DNA of 64,000 nt from contig JABAQQ010000004.1 in the NCBI GenBank assembly GCA_019187225.1, positions 1 to 64,000 of the forward strand, read 5' to 3'. Within the stretch, counting starts at the first letter, position 1; each line of letters opens with the position of its first letter. The translations under genes were made by a program, and so were the position numbers. This document shows positions 27,356-36,066 of this stretch, piece by piece. Below the pieces are notes generated by a model. The model was given only the letters and a program-made list of their open reading frames with translations. It was not told the DNA's origin and searched no databases. The stretch is from Saprospiraceae bacterium (GTDB taxonomy: Bacteria; Bacteroidota; Bacteroidia; Chitinophagales; Saprospiraceae).

Positions 27356-28987
27356 TCAGAATCTTGCCGTCAGCCCTCCCAGAACGTTCAGCCCCACCAT
27401 CGGGTAATTGTACCAGCGTTCGCGCTTGTTGTTGAGGATGTTGTTGATATCGAGGAATACGCCGAAGTTGTCGGAGAAGCGGAAAGTGCCGCCTGCGTTA
27501 AGGTCGAGCAACACATCTTCCTGGCGGGAAATGCCTTCGATGTCTTTGAACCAGATGCCGTCGGCGATATAAAGTCCGCCGCGCAATTCGAGTTTGTTGT
27601 CCATCGTATTGAACAAGGCGTTGAAATTCCACTCCGTTTGAGGCAGCCCCCAGTGGTTGCTTTCGTCTTCCAATTCAAAAGTCAGATTCTGGCTCAAGGA
27701 CCCGCTGAGCGCAAGCGACTTGAATAGATTGAGTTTCAGGACGCCCAGGATGTTGGTGATGGTCGCGTCGTCGTACACCACCTGGAAACGGGTAATGCCC
27801 TGGGGTGTGAAATTGGTCTGATACAGTGCCAGGTCGTTGGCTTTCGCATAGGTGAATTGGCCGCTGTATTCCAGGAAACCAAGATCGCCTTTTGCACCCG
27901 CATAATAATTGCGGTATTCGGTGTTGCGCAGTTTGTTGCCGCGGATCTGAATAAAAGGAGCATACTCGATGATACTGCGGTAAGTATTCTTCCGCAAATC
28001 GCCGCCTGCCCCTCCAAATATCTGAACGCCGTTGCCGACCAGGCGGAGGGTGAGTTCGGCGTCGGGAAGAATGGTGAACTCATCGCGGTTACTGGCAAAA
28101 TTACCGCCGATCCTGACCTGTACGATATCCGAGTGATACGTGAAGGAGGGTTGCAGATAGAAGTTGTTGAGCTTTTGCTTGACCGTATCGTCGAAAGTAG
28201 TCTGGTCGGTGCGAATGTTGAGTCGCAGGGGGTGTTTCTCGGCGAACCATTTGACGCCAGTCAGATTCAATTCGAAGCCGGTTTCCTTGTTGGAATAGTA
28301 GTCGTTGAGCAGGTAAAATCTGGGCGCTACGGAGAAATTGAAATCCACGTCGTTGCGTACGGCGTTGTAGACGCGTCCACCCAAATCGAGTATTTTGATG
28401 TCCTGACGGGTACGTTCCTCCGAAAACGACAAAGTATCGGAGTTGTAGCCGTAAAAATGTACGCGGTCGTACGTGTACCCGATGTTGCCCTCGATGCCGA
28501 GATTCTCATTCGGGTAAACATTGCCGTTGAGCAGAAAGTCATTGTTGAAAAAACGTTGATTTTCAACGTTATTCGTATTATTCAGGCTGTGATGGCGGAA
28601 CCACACCTTCCCGTCGAATTTTTCATTGGAATTGAAAAAGTAGCCCGCCTCGCCCCAGAATTGTTTGGGAATGCCTGCGCCGGCTTTTACGAAGCCGTTG
28701 TAGGTCTCCTCTTTTTTTCCGGACTTCATGGCGATCGGGCGCAGTTTAGGGGTTGGATAAGTCAGCGTGAGCGGACGGGCCGGCACGATGTAGTCCTGCC
28801 GCTTGATGCTGGTATCGAGCGGCGGCAAGGTCGGTTTTATACTGATCTTGTTGGACTCCAGCAAATGCGCATCGAAATCTTTGTATACGTCCACACTGCC
28901 GGTTACTTTGTCCTTTTGTGCGCCGGCGTTCGTTGCTAAGGCGACAACGGCGAGTGCCGTAAAAAGTGATTTATGATTGAAAAGCAT
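27356..28987 (-). CDS. Outer-membrane beta-barrel protein (TonB-receptor-like, no plug)
   Basis: A 543-residue exported protein: signal peptide MLFNHKSLFTALAVVALATNAGAQ, a 90-residue periplasmic lead, then alternating amphipathic strands (GNIGYTYDRVHFYGYN, FNFSVAPRFYLLNDYY, LAGSLS-like turns) ending NVLGGLTARF with the terminal Phe typical of outer-membrane barrels. The barrel resembles the C-terminal part of TonB-dependent receptors, but the plug domain and TonB box are missing and the length is too short for a full receptor. It probably formed an operon with the large TPR protein at 31848-34970 until a transposon landed between them; that gene pair recurs in Bacteroidota (from memory). Substrate or assembly partner unknown. 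Confidence 0.7.
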   Translation of the reverse strand: MLFNHKSLFTALAVVALATNAGAQKDKVTGSVDVYKDFDAHLLESNKISIKPTLPPLDTSIKRQDYIVPARPLTLTYPTPKLRPIAMKSGKKEETYNGFVKAGAGIPKQFWGEAGYFFNSNEKFDGKVWFRHHSLNNTNNVENQRFFNNDFLLNGNVYPNENLGIEGNIGYTYDRVHFYGYNSDTLSFSEERTRQDIKILDLGGRVYNAVRNDVDFNFSVAPRFYLLNDYYSNKETGFELNLTGVKWFAEKHPLRLNIRTDQTTFDDTVKQKLNNFYLQPSFTYHSDIVQVRIGGNFASNRDEFTILPDAELTLRLVGNGVQIFGGAGGDLRKNTYRSIIEYAPFIQIRGNKLRNTEYRNYYAGAKGDLGFLEYSGQFTYAKANDLALYQTNFTPQGITRFQVVYDDATITNILGVLKLNLFKSLALSGSLSQNLTFELEDESNHWGLPQTEWNFNALFNTMDNKLELRGGLYIADGIWFKDIEGISRQEDVLLDLNAGGTFRFSDNFGVFLDINNILNNKRERWYNYPMVGLNVLGGLTARF

Positions 28988-29076
28988 GATGGCGAAGATG
29001 TTAGTTCGTTGATCGTTATTGGTTGTCGGTTATTGGTTAATGGTGATTGGTGATTGGTTGGTGGTTTGGCATTAAA

Positions 29077-29084
29077 TAATAAAA
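29077..29084. repeat. Target-site duplication, left copy
   Basis: TAATAAAA, identical to the eight bases at 31806-31813 on the other side of the element. Eight bases is the normal duplication length of IS1595-family insertions. Confidence 0.85.
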
Positions 29085-29111
29085 TCTGCCTATACGGATA
29101 TTGTACAGTAA
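29085..29111 (+). repeat. Left terminal inverted repeat of IS1595 element
   Basis: Starts TCTGCCTATACGGATATTGT and ends CAGTAA. It is the reverse complement of 31779-31805 except at its second base. Confidence 0.9.
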
Positions 29112-29145
29112 ATTTTTGACAACAACCGTATTCTATGCACATTAC

Positions 29146-29772
29146 TCATTTGTCGCTGTATAATGGAAAATCTCCTGAACCAGTGTCATTATTAACATAT
29201 TCGCTTCCTAAATAAGATAACAAATTGTTCCAAGTTTTAACTACGGGCACATCATAAACCTTCTTACTATCACCCATTACAATTATCTTTTCCTTTTCTT
29301 CGGCCTTTATTCTTTTAAACCGTGATTCAAGTGTTGACATATCAACAGTATATTGTGGCTCACATTTTTTAATAATACTTGCTAATTCTGCAATAATATC
29401 TTCTTCTTCAAGAGTTAATTGCCTTGTTTTGTATGTATTGAGTAATTTATTAACAACAGAGAAGCATTTATCACCAACCGATCTTGACAACTCGCCTAAA
29501 TCTTTTTCGCGTTCTAATATTTGAAAACGCAATGTTTTTTCCAATTCAATGTAATCTGCCTTTAAAACCGTGTTACTTGTTCCAAACATATCGGTATAGA
29601 AATTTATAAAAATACCTGTAAATATTGATGATAAAATTGCAAATAAGAATACATATCCACTATTATTTTCCAAAGTCGAGGCATAAAAAGCAAAAAATAT
29701 TCCAACAATAGGCCAGAATAATAGCCATTTATGGCTAAAAATGTTTGTAAATATAGCGAAGAATTTGTTCAT
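29146..29772 (-). CDS. Passenger membrane protein of IS1595 element, unknown function
   Basis: A 208-residue protein with two membrane helices near the N-terminus (about 14-31, WLLFWPIVGIFFAFYA, and 40-58, VFLFAILSSIFTGIFINF) followed by a charged, helical cytosolic part with a probable coiled coil (LEKTLRFQILEREKDLGEL) and SRFKRIKAEEKEKI. No catalytic motif is recognised. It lies between the left inverted repeat and the transposase and is transcribed in the same direction. AT-rich codon use matches the other passengers and differs from the host genes. A protective or addiction role for the element is possible but not shown by the sequence. Confidence 0.7.
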   Translation of the reverse strand: MNKFFAIFTNIFSHKWLLFWPIVGIFFAFYASTLENNSGYVFLFAILSSIFTGIFINFYTDMFGTSNTVLKADYIELEKTLRFQILEREKDLGELSRSVGDKCFSVVNKLLNTYKTRQLTLEEEDIIAELASIIKKCEPQYTVDMSTLESRFKRIKAEEKEKIIVMGDSKKVYDVPVVKTWNNLLSYLGSEYVNNDTGSGDFPLYSDK

Positions 29773-29853
29773 GTTAAGTACATTTTAACGTTTTAAAACG
29801 CAAATGTACCCTCATGTCAAATACAAAGCAAATAATTTTTTGGGGTCAAACAG

Positions 29854-30798
29854 TTAACACCAATATTCGTCAACTGCCATACACATTGCCCGTTCAAACG
29901 GGTCGCTGTCAAAATTACGTCTGTTTAACTTCCAACAAAATTCGTTTAAGTAGTTTTGTAAATATTCCTTTGCTACTGCGTGATGTACGCCAGCAGTCAT
30001 TTTTTTCGCGTTTGAAATAACTGTGTGTACCCACGGTAAATGCTCCATTGCTTTTTCCGGCGGAGTAACTTGTTGTTTAACTGCCGCTATAACCTTTTGT
30101 AACCCCCTGTAACCGCGCCAATCATCTGCGATTGCCCTTACACTACTGTTTAAACTTTTCTCCGCCTCAAAGTTAATTGTTTGTTCTGTCAAGTCGTCAA
30201 CTACTATCATCTTTACATACCCCATTTTACGCCCTTTATTGTGTTTCGTCTCTTTGCCGTATTTGGCTATTATTTGCTCTTTGCTTACTTGTTCGCTTTC
30301 TACCATTACTAACACTTTTGCCGTCCGCTGTGAACCACGTCCACGTTTTAACTCTTCGCCCTTTTCTCTATCCATGTTTACAGTAACAAAAAACGCATCG
30401 TCTATTTCTACTGTACCACTAAGTTTGTATTTCGCATCTCTTTTGCCCATCGCACAACGAATTTTGTGCATCGCGTACCAAATTGTATCATAACGTATGT
30501 TTAATTGCCTCGACACTTCCAAAGCACTTATAGACTTTTTAATGCTCGTCATTAAGTGTATTAACATAAACCACGTTTGTATGGTCAACTTTGACTTTTC
30601 CATCATCGTTCCCTGTTTATAGGAACTCCGGCATTTACATTTGCTACACTCGAAACGTTTTTGGGCTTTAACAAAGTAGTGTTTTGTTTGCTCATTACAC
30701 TTTTCACAAGTAATTCCGCGCTGTAAACGATATTCAACAAACTTTGACAAACAGGCTTCTTCCGTGGGGTACTGTTGAATGAATTGTAAAAGGTTCAT
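29854..30798 (-). CDS. IS1595-family (ISXO2-like) transposase
   Basis: A 314-residue transposase if started at the ATG at 30798; an in-frame ATG at 30870 would add 24 residues. It has an N-terminal zinc ribbon (CEKCN...CSKCKC), a helical DNA-binding segment (SISALEVSRQLNIRYDTIWYAMHKI) and the ISXO2-like catalytic core: VEIDDAFF (first Asp), AIADDWRGY (second Asp), and VISNAKKMTAGVHHAV where the third residue appears to be Asn rather than Glu. The C-terminal YLNEFCWKLNRR is typical of the family. It catalyses cut-and-paste or replicative movement of the element via the inverted repeats at 29085 and 31805. No frameshift or stop interrupts it. Confidence 0.9.
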   Translation of the reverse strand: MNLLQFIQQYPTEEACLSKFVEYRLQRGITCEKCNEQTKHYFVKAQKRFECSKCKCRSSYKQGTMMEKSKLTIQTWFMLIHLMTSIKKSISALEVSRQLNIRYDTIWYAMHKIRCAMGKRDAKYKLSGTVEIDDAFFVTVNMDREKGEELKRGRGSQRTAKVLVMVESEQVSKEQIIAKYGKETKHNKGRKMGYVKMIVVDDLTEQTINFEAEKSLNSSVRAIADDWRGYRGLQKVIAAVKQQVTPPEKAMEHLPWVHTVISNAKKMTAGVHHAVAKEYLQNYLNEFCWKLNRRNFDSDPFERAMCMAVDEYWC

Positions 30799-30949
30799 TT
30801 TAACTTCGTCTTTAGTGCAATACAAAGTTAATAAATCACTTTCACATTTCAAAATATTTTCATATAACATTTTTACAGATTTTTGGTAATTTTTCGACGT
30901 GTATATTTATTTTTGAGCCGCAATAAACATTTACAAAATTTAAGCATAT

Positions 30950-31324
30950 ATGTCAGATTATAGATTCGATGTACTCTCAATACTTGTTAAACATGATGAC
31001 TTTGTTGAGGACAACAAACTGTTTGGAGAAGATATAAAAAAATATGAAGAAACTTTAGAAGTATTATATGTGGTTGATTTGATTGAAAGGATAACTGAAG
31101 TAAATGGTATTGAGGTTAAAAAGACTAAAGTTACATTTCGTGGACGGAACTATTATTATGACGAACTTTTGCCAAGACGACAGCAAATATTACAGACAAA
31201 TACGCCTAACCAGAACGAGAAGAAACAACCTAATAAATATATTAGGTGGGTTTTGTTTAATAAAGACATTATAGGTATTATATTAACGATTATCGGCATC
31301 ATATTGGCAATTTTAGCGCTTTGA
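30950..31324 (+). CDS. Passenger small tail-anchored protein of IS1595 element
   Basis: A 124-residue protein divergent from the transposase. Residues 1-75 are charged and helical with a beta hairpin-like KKTKVTFRGRNYYYDELL that resembles a winged-helix wing, though too weakly to name a family. The C-terminal 18 residues (DIIGIILTIIGIILAILAL) form one membrane helix, so it is a tail-anchored protein with a cytosolic head. Codon use is AT-rich like the rest of the element. Function unknown. Confidence 0.65.
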   Translation: MSDYRFDVLSILVKHDDFVEDNKLFGEDIKKYEETLEVLYVVDLIERITEVNGIEVKKTKVTFRGRNYYYDELLPRRQQILQTNTPNQNEKKQPNKYIRWVLFNKDIIGIILTIIGIILAILAL

Positions 31325-31401
31325 ATGAAGTTTGTTTCTCATATTACAATACTCATATAGTCAGATTTGAACATTTGTCAACCCACTAAATAATAACAAT
31401 A

Positions 31402-31599
31402 ATGGCTGCATCTAAATGTCCAAAATGTGAAAACACAAGATTTGAATTGGCAGAAGAATCTCCAACAGGATCAAATTATAAGTTACAGTTTGTTAGGTGT
31501 GCTTCCTGCAAAACCGTTATAGGTGTACTCGAATATTATAGTACAAGCGTCCTAATTCGGAAATTAGCCAAAAAGTTAAATATTGACTTGGACTATTGA
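31402..31599 (+). CDS. Passenger zinc-ribbon protein of IS1595 element
   Basis: A 65-residue protein with CPKCEN near the N-terminus and CASCKT about 25 residues later, a two-CxxC zinc-ribbon. It follows the tail-anchored gene by 77 bases in the same direction. Small zinc-ribbon proteins of this type often act as nucleic-acid-binding adaptors; no specific function can be given. Its last seven bases overlap the 3' end of an opposing small ORF. Confidence 0.65.
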   Translation: MAASKCPKCENTRFELAEESPTGSNYKLQFVRCASCKTVIGVLEYYSTSVLIRKLAKKLNIDLDY

Positions 31600-31742
31600 G
31601 TACTTCTGTCTTTTATATACAATAATATACGCTTTACTATTTCCAAATCTTCCTCCGTCTGTACATTAGTTACAGTTATTAAGGGTGTATATTTTCCGAC
31701 AGCGAATTCGTCAAACCTGATTTCAATTTTTAGTTTTTCCAT
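31593..31742 (-). CDS. Possible 49-residue passenger ORF at right end of IS1595 element
   Basis: An ATG at 31740-31742 opens a 49-codon frame ending TAG at 31593-31595; product begins MEKLKIEIRFDEFAVGKY and has a helical acidic C-terminus (TEEDLEIVKRILLYI). It lies just inside the right inverted repeat and converges on the zinc-ribbon gene with a 7-base overlap. Composition looks coding and it fills the only otherwise empty part of the element, but its shortness makes it uncertain. Confidence 0.45.
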   Translation of the reverse strand: MEKLKIEIRFDEFAVGKYTPLITVTNVQTEEDLEIVKRILLYIKDRSTQ

Positions 31743-31778
31743 AATTATCCGTTTTTTAAATATTTAATGTGTTTTTAG

Positions 31779-31805
31779 TTACTGTACAATATCCGTATAG
31801 GCATA
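31779..31805 (-). repeat. Right terminal inverted repeat of IS1595 element
   Basis: Begins TTACTGTACAATATCCGTAT and ends AGGCATA; reverse complement of the left end with a single mismatch. Confidence 0.9.
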
Positions 31806-31813
31806 TAATAAAA
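31806..31813. repeat. Target-site duplication, right copy
   Basis: TAATAAAA, identical to 29077-29084. Confidence 0.85.
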
Positions 31814-31847
31814 ATTCAAAACCAATCACCAACAACCAATCACCAAA

Positions 31848-34800
31848 TCAGTTTCCGCCTTCCATTTCGAGGAAATTCCCGCCTTTTTCCGTTTTCTCCG
31901 GTTGTTGCTGCGAAGGGGTCGTATTGAGTTTGTTGTATTTCTGTCGGGCGGTGTTCATGATGCCGGGATCACCGCCTTTGTAGTTTTCCAGTATGGCTTC
32001 GAGCGCGGCAGCAGCGCTGCTTTTGTCGCCCTGGTCGTAATACACATCGGAGAGCAGGATGAGGTTGCGGGCGATCCAATCGTCGTATCCGCCGCTGTTT
32101 TTGTTGGCCGTACCGGTGATGAGTTCTTCGACTTCTGTGTATTTCCGCTGGCGGTACAGAATTTGGGCCATCAGGTGGTACGCTTCGGCCATGGCTTCCG
32201 TGGTGGTATTGGCGGCGGCGGCTTCGAGCAAGGGATAAGCGCGGTTGTAGTCTTCCTTGTCGAATGCTAATTTGCCGAGGTAAAAATTCGACAAGGCCAG
32301 TTGCTCCGGAGAGGCCTGGGGAGAGTTGTTCACTTTATTGGCATATTCGTTGACGGCAACGGAGTTGTTACCGCTTTTATAGGCGGCTTCGAGCGCCACC
32401 AATTGGGCCTGAAAACGGGAACCGTCATTGGGCGCCGCTTCTTCCCATTTGCGGGCGAATTCAAGTGCCTGGGCAGGGTTCTTCTCGGAGTTGAGTGCAA
32501 GCAGCGCTGCGCGCTCGGCAGAGCGGGCGTACCACTTGCCCGGTCCGCGCCCCACCACCACCGCATAATCCTTGTATGCCTGGCTGTATTTTCTGACGTC
32601 ATCGGAGGCATAACTCTCGGCGCGGTAGTAATAGGCCGCGACAGCATTGGGACCGTTCGGAAATTGATTCAGGTAGTTGGTGAAGCCGTCCGCAGCTTGC
32701 GCAAAACGCCGGTTCTGATACTGATATTCAGCTGATTGGAACACGATACTGTCCTTCGAGCCCTGGCTGACCTTGTACCCGGGAATGGTGCTGATAAAAG
32801 TGATGTAGTCATTCGGCCGGCCCCACTCGTCGTAGGTTTCTTTCAGCGCTGACTGCGCTTCTTTCGCCTCGGCGGCGTCGGGGTTGTTGGCAAAAACCTG
32901 TTTGTAATAGTCGGTCGCCACTGCGTAATTACCCTGGCGGAAAGAGATAAGGCCAAGTTGCATGTATGCCTGATTGACCAGCGGCGAACGGCCCCTGAAA
33001 TCGGAGATCAGTTTGCGCAACGGCACGGTGGCTTCGCCGAGTTTGCCCATTTCGAGATAGGTGTTGCCCAGTTCCAGTAGCGCTTCGTCGGTATAGCGGC
33101 TGTTGGGATAATTGTCGGCCAGGTTTTCGAGTGCGACAGCTTTGTCGAGCGGACTTCCCTGCAGGCCGCGGATGATGGCTTTTTGATACAGCGCGTATTC
33201 AAAGCCTTCGTATTTCCGGTTGACGGCTTCGTTGTAATAGGCCAGCGCGTCGGCGTATTGTTTGTTTTTGAAATGGCAGTCGCCGGCCCGCAGTATCGCA
33301 TCGCCGAGAACGCCCTTTGTGATCTGATCGGACTGGATGCGGTTGCTGTTTTTCTTGATGCCATCCACAGCGGCCTTAAAATTGGCCAGGGCTAATTTGT
33401 GGTCATTGAGTTTCAAATGGTTGTAGCCTTGCACGTAATGTCCCATCCAAAGGTTGCTCTCTTCCGGGAGGTCATTGTACGACTTGGCATTCCCGATAAA
33501 AGTGGCCATGTGTTGCTTGCTGATGTTCCACTCCTCCGCTTCGTTGGCAATCGAACCCATCCAGAAAGAGCTCAGTGTAGCGAGGCGTTTGTCCACCGGC
33601 GCGTCGAGCGATTTGTTGAAATAACGTCTCGCTTCTTCTTTCTGGCCGTTTTGGTAGAGTTGAATACCCCGGTTGTAAGTTACTACCTGATAGGCGGCAT
33701 TGACGCGGGGCGTGCGGTTTTTTACATTTTCCAGAATGCTGATGGCGCGGTCGTAGTCGCGGGTATTGAGCAGTACCAAGCCCAGCAGGTTTTGGGCTTC
33801 TTCGTAATATTTGGAGTTGGGTTGGAATTTTTGCAGCGATTCTATGGCGGCGCGGTCGGCCTTGAGTTCGTAACTGAGTTTGGCGTAGTTGATCAGCGCG
33901 TCTTCCTGTACCGACTTGTCATAACTCAGGTTGGCTGCCTGACCAAACGCAGTGTGGGCTTTTTGTCTATTCCCCGTTTTCAGGTAGCAGTCGCCGAGGT
34001 GATACAAGGCGTTTTGGCCGATCAGGCTGTCCTGCTTGTCGAGTTGTTCGAAGTTGAGCGCCGCCTCTTTGAAATAGCCGCTGCGGTATTGCGCGTATCC
34101 GAGTTGGTAATAATCTGAGGCGCGGAGATTGGCGCCATTGGTGACAGCGTACTCGAGATAAGGCAGGGCTTTTTTATAGTCGCCTTTTTCATAGTATGCC
34201 TGGCCGACAATGAGGTTTAATTCCGCGCGGTTTTTGACGTTGGAGTCCTGGGCTTTGGGCGCGCCGTAGGAGATCACCTGGTCGTATTGTTTTTTGTTGG
34301 CGTAGATCTGGGCAAGGTAGTAGGGTACGACCTGTTTGTACTTATCGTTCTGCTCACAGCGCAGGAAGGATTTGGCGGCATCGTCGTATTTGCCCTCAAA
34401 GAAGGAGCAACAGCCGTGATAATAATTGGCCGGATAATACCATTCGTTGCCGGGTTTTTCCTTCAGGGGAGCAAACTCCGCCTTGGCCCGTGCAAACTGC
34501 TTGGTGATGAAGTGACTGTATCCCCTTTTGAACTGCACCTCGTCGCCCGTACCACCACCCTCCGGCGCCATTTCGTAGTAAGTGATGGCTTTGTCGTATT
34601 CTTTCTGGTTGAAATAGTAATCGCCGATCTCGAGGGCTGCTTCGCTGGCGACAGGCGATGGCGACTGTCCCCGTAAAAAGTCGAGCGCAAGTTTTTCGGC
34701 TTCGGGCTGGCCGAGTCGCACGGCGCACTTGGCGTAATAGAGCTCGGCTTCGGTTTTGATGGCCTTCCATTCCGGTTCGTTGACCGGACGCAGATATTCG

Positions 34801-34970
34801 ATGGCCGTTTTGAATTCTTTTTGCGCCAGGCCGTAGATGTTTTGGTTGAAAAAATCAACACCCCGGCGATAGGCAAGGTTGGCTTCGGTATAGGTAGTGG
34901 TTTGTTGCGACGACAGTACCGTCAGTGTCGAAATTAGAAAACAGGTTAAGATGCCTTTCCAAAGGTTCAT
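31848..34970 (-). CDS. Large exported TPR protein
   Basis: A 1040-residue protein from the ATG at 34970, giving a signal peptide (MNLWKGILTCFLISTLTVLSS). A longer in-frame start at 35078 is rejected because its added residues (SNIQQ repeats) are just the translation of an intergenic tandem repeat. The rest is TPR helical hairpins throughout (ALEIGDYYFNQKEYDKAITYYEMA, ELGNTYLEMGKLGEATVPL), like periplasmic tol-pal/YbgF-type or gliding-related TPR scaffolds. It is upstream of the outer-membrane barrel gene on the same strand; the IS1595 element now separates them. A joint envelope role is inferred. The C-terminal 25 residues are Gln/Thr/Lys-rich and unstructured. Confidence 0.8.
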   Translation of the reverse strand: MNLWKGILTCFLISTLTVLSSQQTTTYTEANLAYRRGVDFFNQNIYGLAQKEFKTAIEYLRPVNEPEWKAIKTEAELYYAKCAVRLGQPEAEKLALDFLRGQSPSPVASEAALEIGDYYFNQKEYDKAITYYEMAPEGGGTGDEVQFKRGYSHFITKQFARAKAEFAPLKEKPGNEWYYPANYYHGCCSFFEGKYDDAAKSFLRCEQNDKYKQVVPYYLAQIYANKKQYDQVISYGAPKAQDSNVKNRAELNLIVGQAYYEKGDYKKALPYLEYAVTNGANLRASDYYQLGYAQYRSGYFKEAALNFEQLDKQDSLIGQNALYHLGDCYLKTGNRQKAHTAFGQAANLSYDKSVQEDALINYAKLSYELKADRAAIESLQKFQPNSKYYEEAQNLLGLVLLNTRDYDRAISILENVKNRTPRVNAAYQVVTYNRGIQLYQNGQKEEARRYFNKSLDAPVDKRLATLSSFWMGSIANEAEEWNISKQHMATFIGNAKSYNDLPEESNLWMGHYVQGYNHLKLNDHKLALANFKAAVDGIKKNSNRIQSDQITKGVLGDAILRAGDCHFKNKQYADALAYYNEAVNRKYEGFEYALYQKAIIRGLQGSPLDKAVALENLADNYPNSRYTDEALLELGNTYLEMGKLGEATVPLRKLISDFRGRSPLVNQAYMQLGLISFRQGNYAVATDYYKQVFANNPDAAEAKEAQSALKETYDEWGRPNDYITFISTIPGYKVSQGSKDSIVFQSAEYQYQNRRFAQAADGFTNYLNQFPNGPNAVAAYYYRAESYASDDVRKYSQAYKDYAVVVGRGPGKWYARSAERAALLALNSEKNPAQALEFARKWEEAAPNDGSRFQAQLVALEAAYKSGNNSVAVNEYANKVNNSPQASPEQLALSNFYLGKLAFDKEDYNRAYPLLEAAAANTTTEAMAEAYHLMAQILYRQRKYTEVEELITGTANKNSGGYDDWIARNLILLSDVYYDQGDKSSAAAALEAILENYKGGDPGIMNTARQKYNKLNTTPSQQQPEKTEKGGNFLEMEGGN

Positions 34971-35010
34971 ATTGTGTGATTTTTGACATTTGACGTTGGG
35001 CTTTGGGACG

Positions 35011-35076
35011 TTGGACTGTTGGACGTTGGACTGTTGGATGTTGGACTGTTGGATGTTGGACTGTTGGATGTTGGAC
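35011..35076. repeat. 15-bp tandem repeat upstream of TPR gene
   Basis: About 4.4 copies of TTGGACTGTTGGATG (first copy ends ACG). Reverse-complement versions of the same phrase (GTCCAACGTCCAACATCC) lie at about 35155-35175, so the region can fold into an imperfect hairpin. Confidence 0.85.
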
Positions 35077-35343
35077 AACTCGACATGAGATGTTAGATTT
35101 TATCATTTGAAGTTCTGGACATTTGAGTCTACTGATTTCATGTCCAATGTCCAGAAGTCCAACGTCCAACATCCAAATATTCTGGCAAACGAACGCCCAT
35201 GCGCGGGACAGCCATTCGCCCGTTTTTTATTTTTTGGAAATTTTAACAGAATGCAAACGTGGAATTGACGGGCGAAAATATGTATTGCGAGGGAAAAGAA
35301 TCGCGTAAAGACCTGACAGGCAGTAAAAAGTTATTCTGTTTTA

Positions 35344-35351
35344 TACTTTTG
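35344..35351 (+). promoter_or_regulatory. Bacteroidota -7 box upstream of marC-like gene
   Basis: TACTTTTG fits the TAnnTTTG consensus and ends 21 bases before the ATG at 35373. No TTG at the normal -33 distance was found, so this is a half-promoter match. Confidence 0.4.
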
Positions 35352-35372
35352 CCCAAAACCCACCCGCATTCC

Positions 35373-35999
35373 ATGGAATTTTTCCTCGCCACCCTCTTTT
35401 CCCTGTTCTCGATCGTGGATCCTCCCGGCGCCATCCCGGTGTACGTTGCGATGACCGGCGACCGGCCCCGGCCGGAACGCAACAAAATTGCGTTGATGAC
35501 CAGTTTGTATTTTCTGCTCATATTGGGCGCTTTCTTTCTCGCCGGCACGTACATCCTCAGTTTTTTCGGCCTGACGGTGCATTCCCTGCGCATCGCCGGC
35601 GGCATGACCCTGCTCATCAGCGGCTTCGGCCTGATGTCGGGGCGGTTCACCAGGCAACGCGGATACGACAAAGAAGCGGAAAAACAATCGCACGAACGCA
35701 CTGACATCGCCTTCTCTCCGCTGGCCATGCCTCTGTTGTCGGGGCCGGGCAGTATCTCCTATCTCATCACCCAATTCAGCCAGCACCCGAACTGGAGCGA
35801 GCGCTCGATGATCCTGGCGGCGATCGTAGCCGTCACGTTTCTGGTGTGGGTTTGCCTGCGCGTGGCGCCGTTCCTGTTCCGGGTGTTCGGTGCTGGCGGA
35901 CTCAACGCCATTGCCCGCATCATGGGTTTTATCGTGATCGCCATTGGCGTTCAGTTTATTGTGGACGGGCTGGTGCACCTGGTGCAGGAGATGGGGTAA
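35373..35999 (+). CDS. MarC family integral membrane protein
   Basis: A 208-residue protein with six hydrophobic helices. The N-terminal MEFFLATLFSLFSIVDPPGAIPVYVAMT and the central PLAMPLLSGPGSISYLI are the two duplicated signature blocks of the MarC/YhgN (UPF0056) family. The start at 35373 is chosen over an in-frame ATG 114 bases upstream because it begins at the first family-conserved residue and follows the -7 box. Members are inner-membrane proteins of uncertain transport function; the early link to antibiotic resistance has not held up. It is followed by the acyltransferase gene 67 bases on. Confidence 0.9.
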   Translation: MEFFLATLFSLFSIVDPPGAIPVYVAMTGDRPRPERNKIALMTSLYFLLILGAFFLAGTYILSFFGLTVHSLRIAGGMTLLISGFGLMSGRFTRQRGYDKEAEKQSHERTDIAFSPLAMPLLSGPGSISYLITQFSQHPNWSERSMILAAIVAVTFLVWVCLRVAPFLFRVFGAGGLNAIARIMGFIVIAIGVQFIVDGLVHLVQEMG

Positions 36000-36066
36000 G
36001 AAAGATTTGGGGGTTTCAAGGTTACAGAGTTCTCACCATCCACCGTCTACCGTCCACCGTCTACCG

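Larger units (their letters stand above)
29085..31805. mobile_element. IS1595-family transposon with passenger genes
   Basis: A 2721-bp AT-rich unit bounded by 27-base terminal inverted repeats that match at 26 positions, flanked by a perfect 8-base direct repeat TAATAAAA. It encodes one IS1595-type (ISXO2-like) transposase plus four further ORFs: a two-helix membrane protein, a small tail-anchored protein, a zinc-ribbon protein and a 49-residue ORF. Base composition is clearly more AT-rich than the surrounding genes, which indicates foreign origin. IS1595 elements are known to carry passenger genes at times. The intact ends, target duplication and full-length transposase suggest a recent insertion that may still be mobile. 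Confidence 0.9.

Noticed and set aside
27356-28987. Full TonB-dependent receptor
   Set aside because: There is no plug domain or TonB box; only a barrel-like region and a short lead are present.
30950-31742. Toxin-antitoxin pair in the IS1595 cargo
   Set aside because: The zinc-ribbon and tail-anchored ORFs match no toxin or antitoxin family that I can recognise; the label would be a guess.
34970-35078. N-terminal extension with SNIQQ repeats on the large TPR protein
   Set aside because: It is only the translation of the 15-bp intergenic tandem repeat; the ATG at 34970 gives a normal signal peptide.
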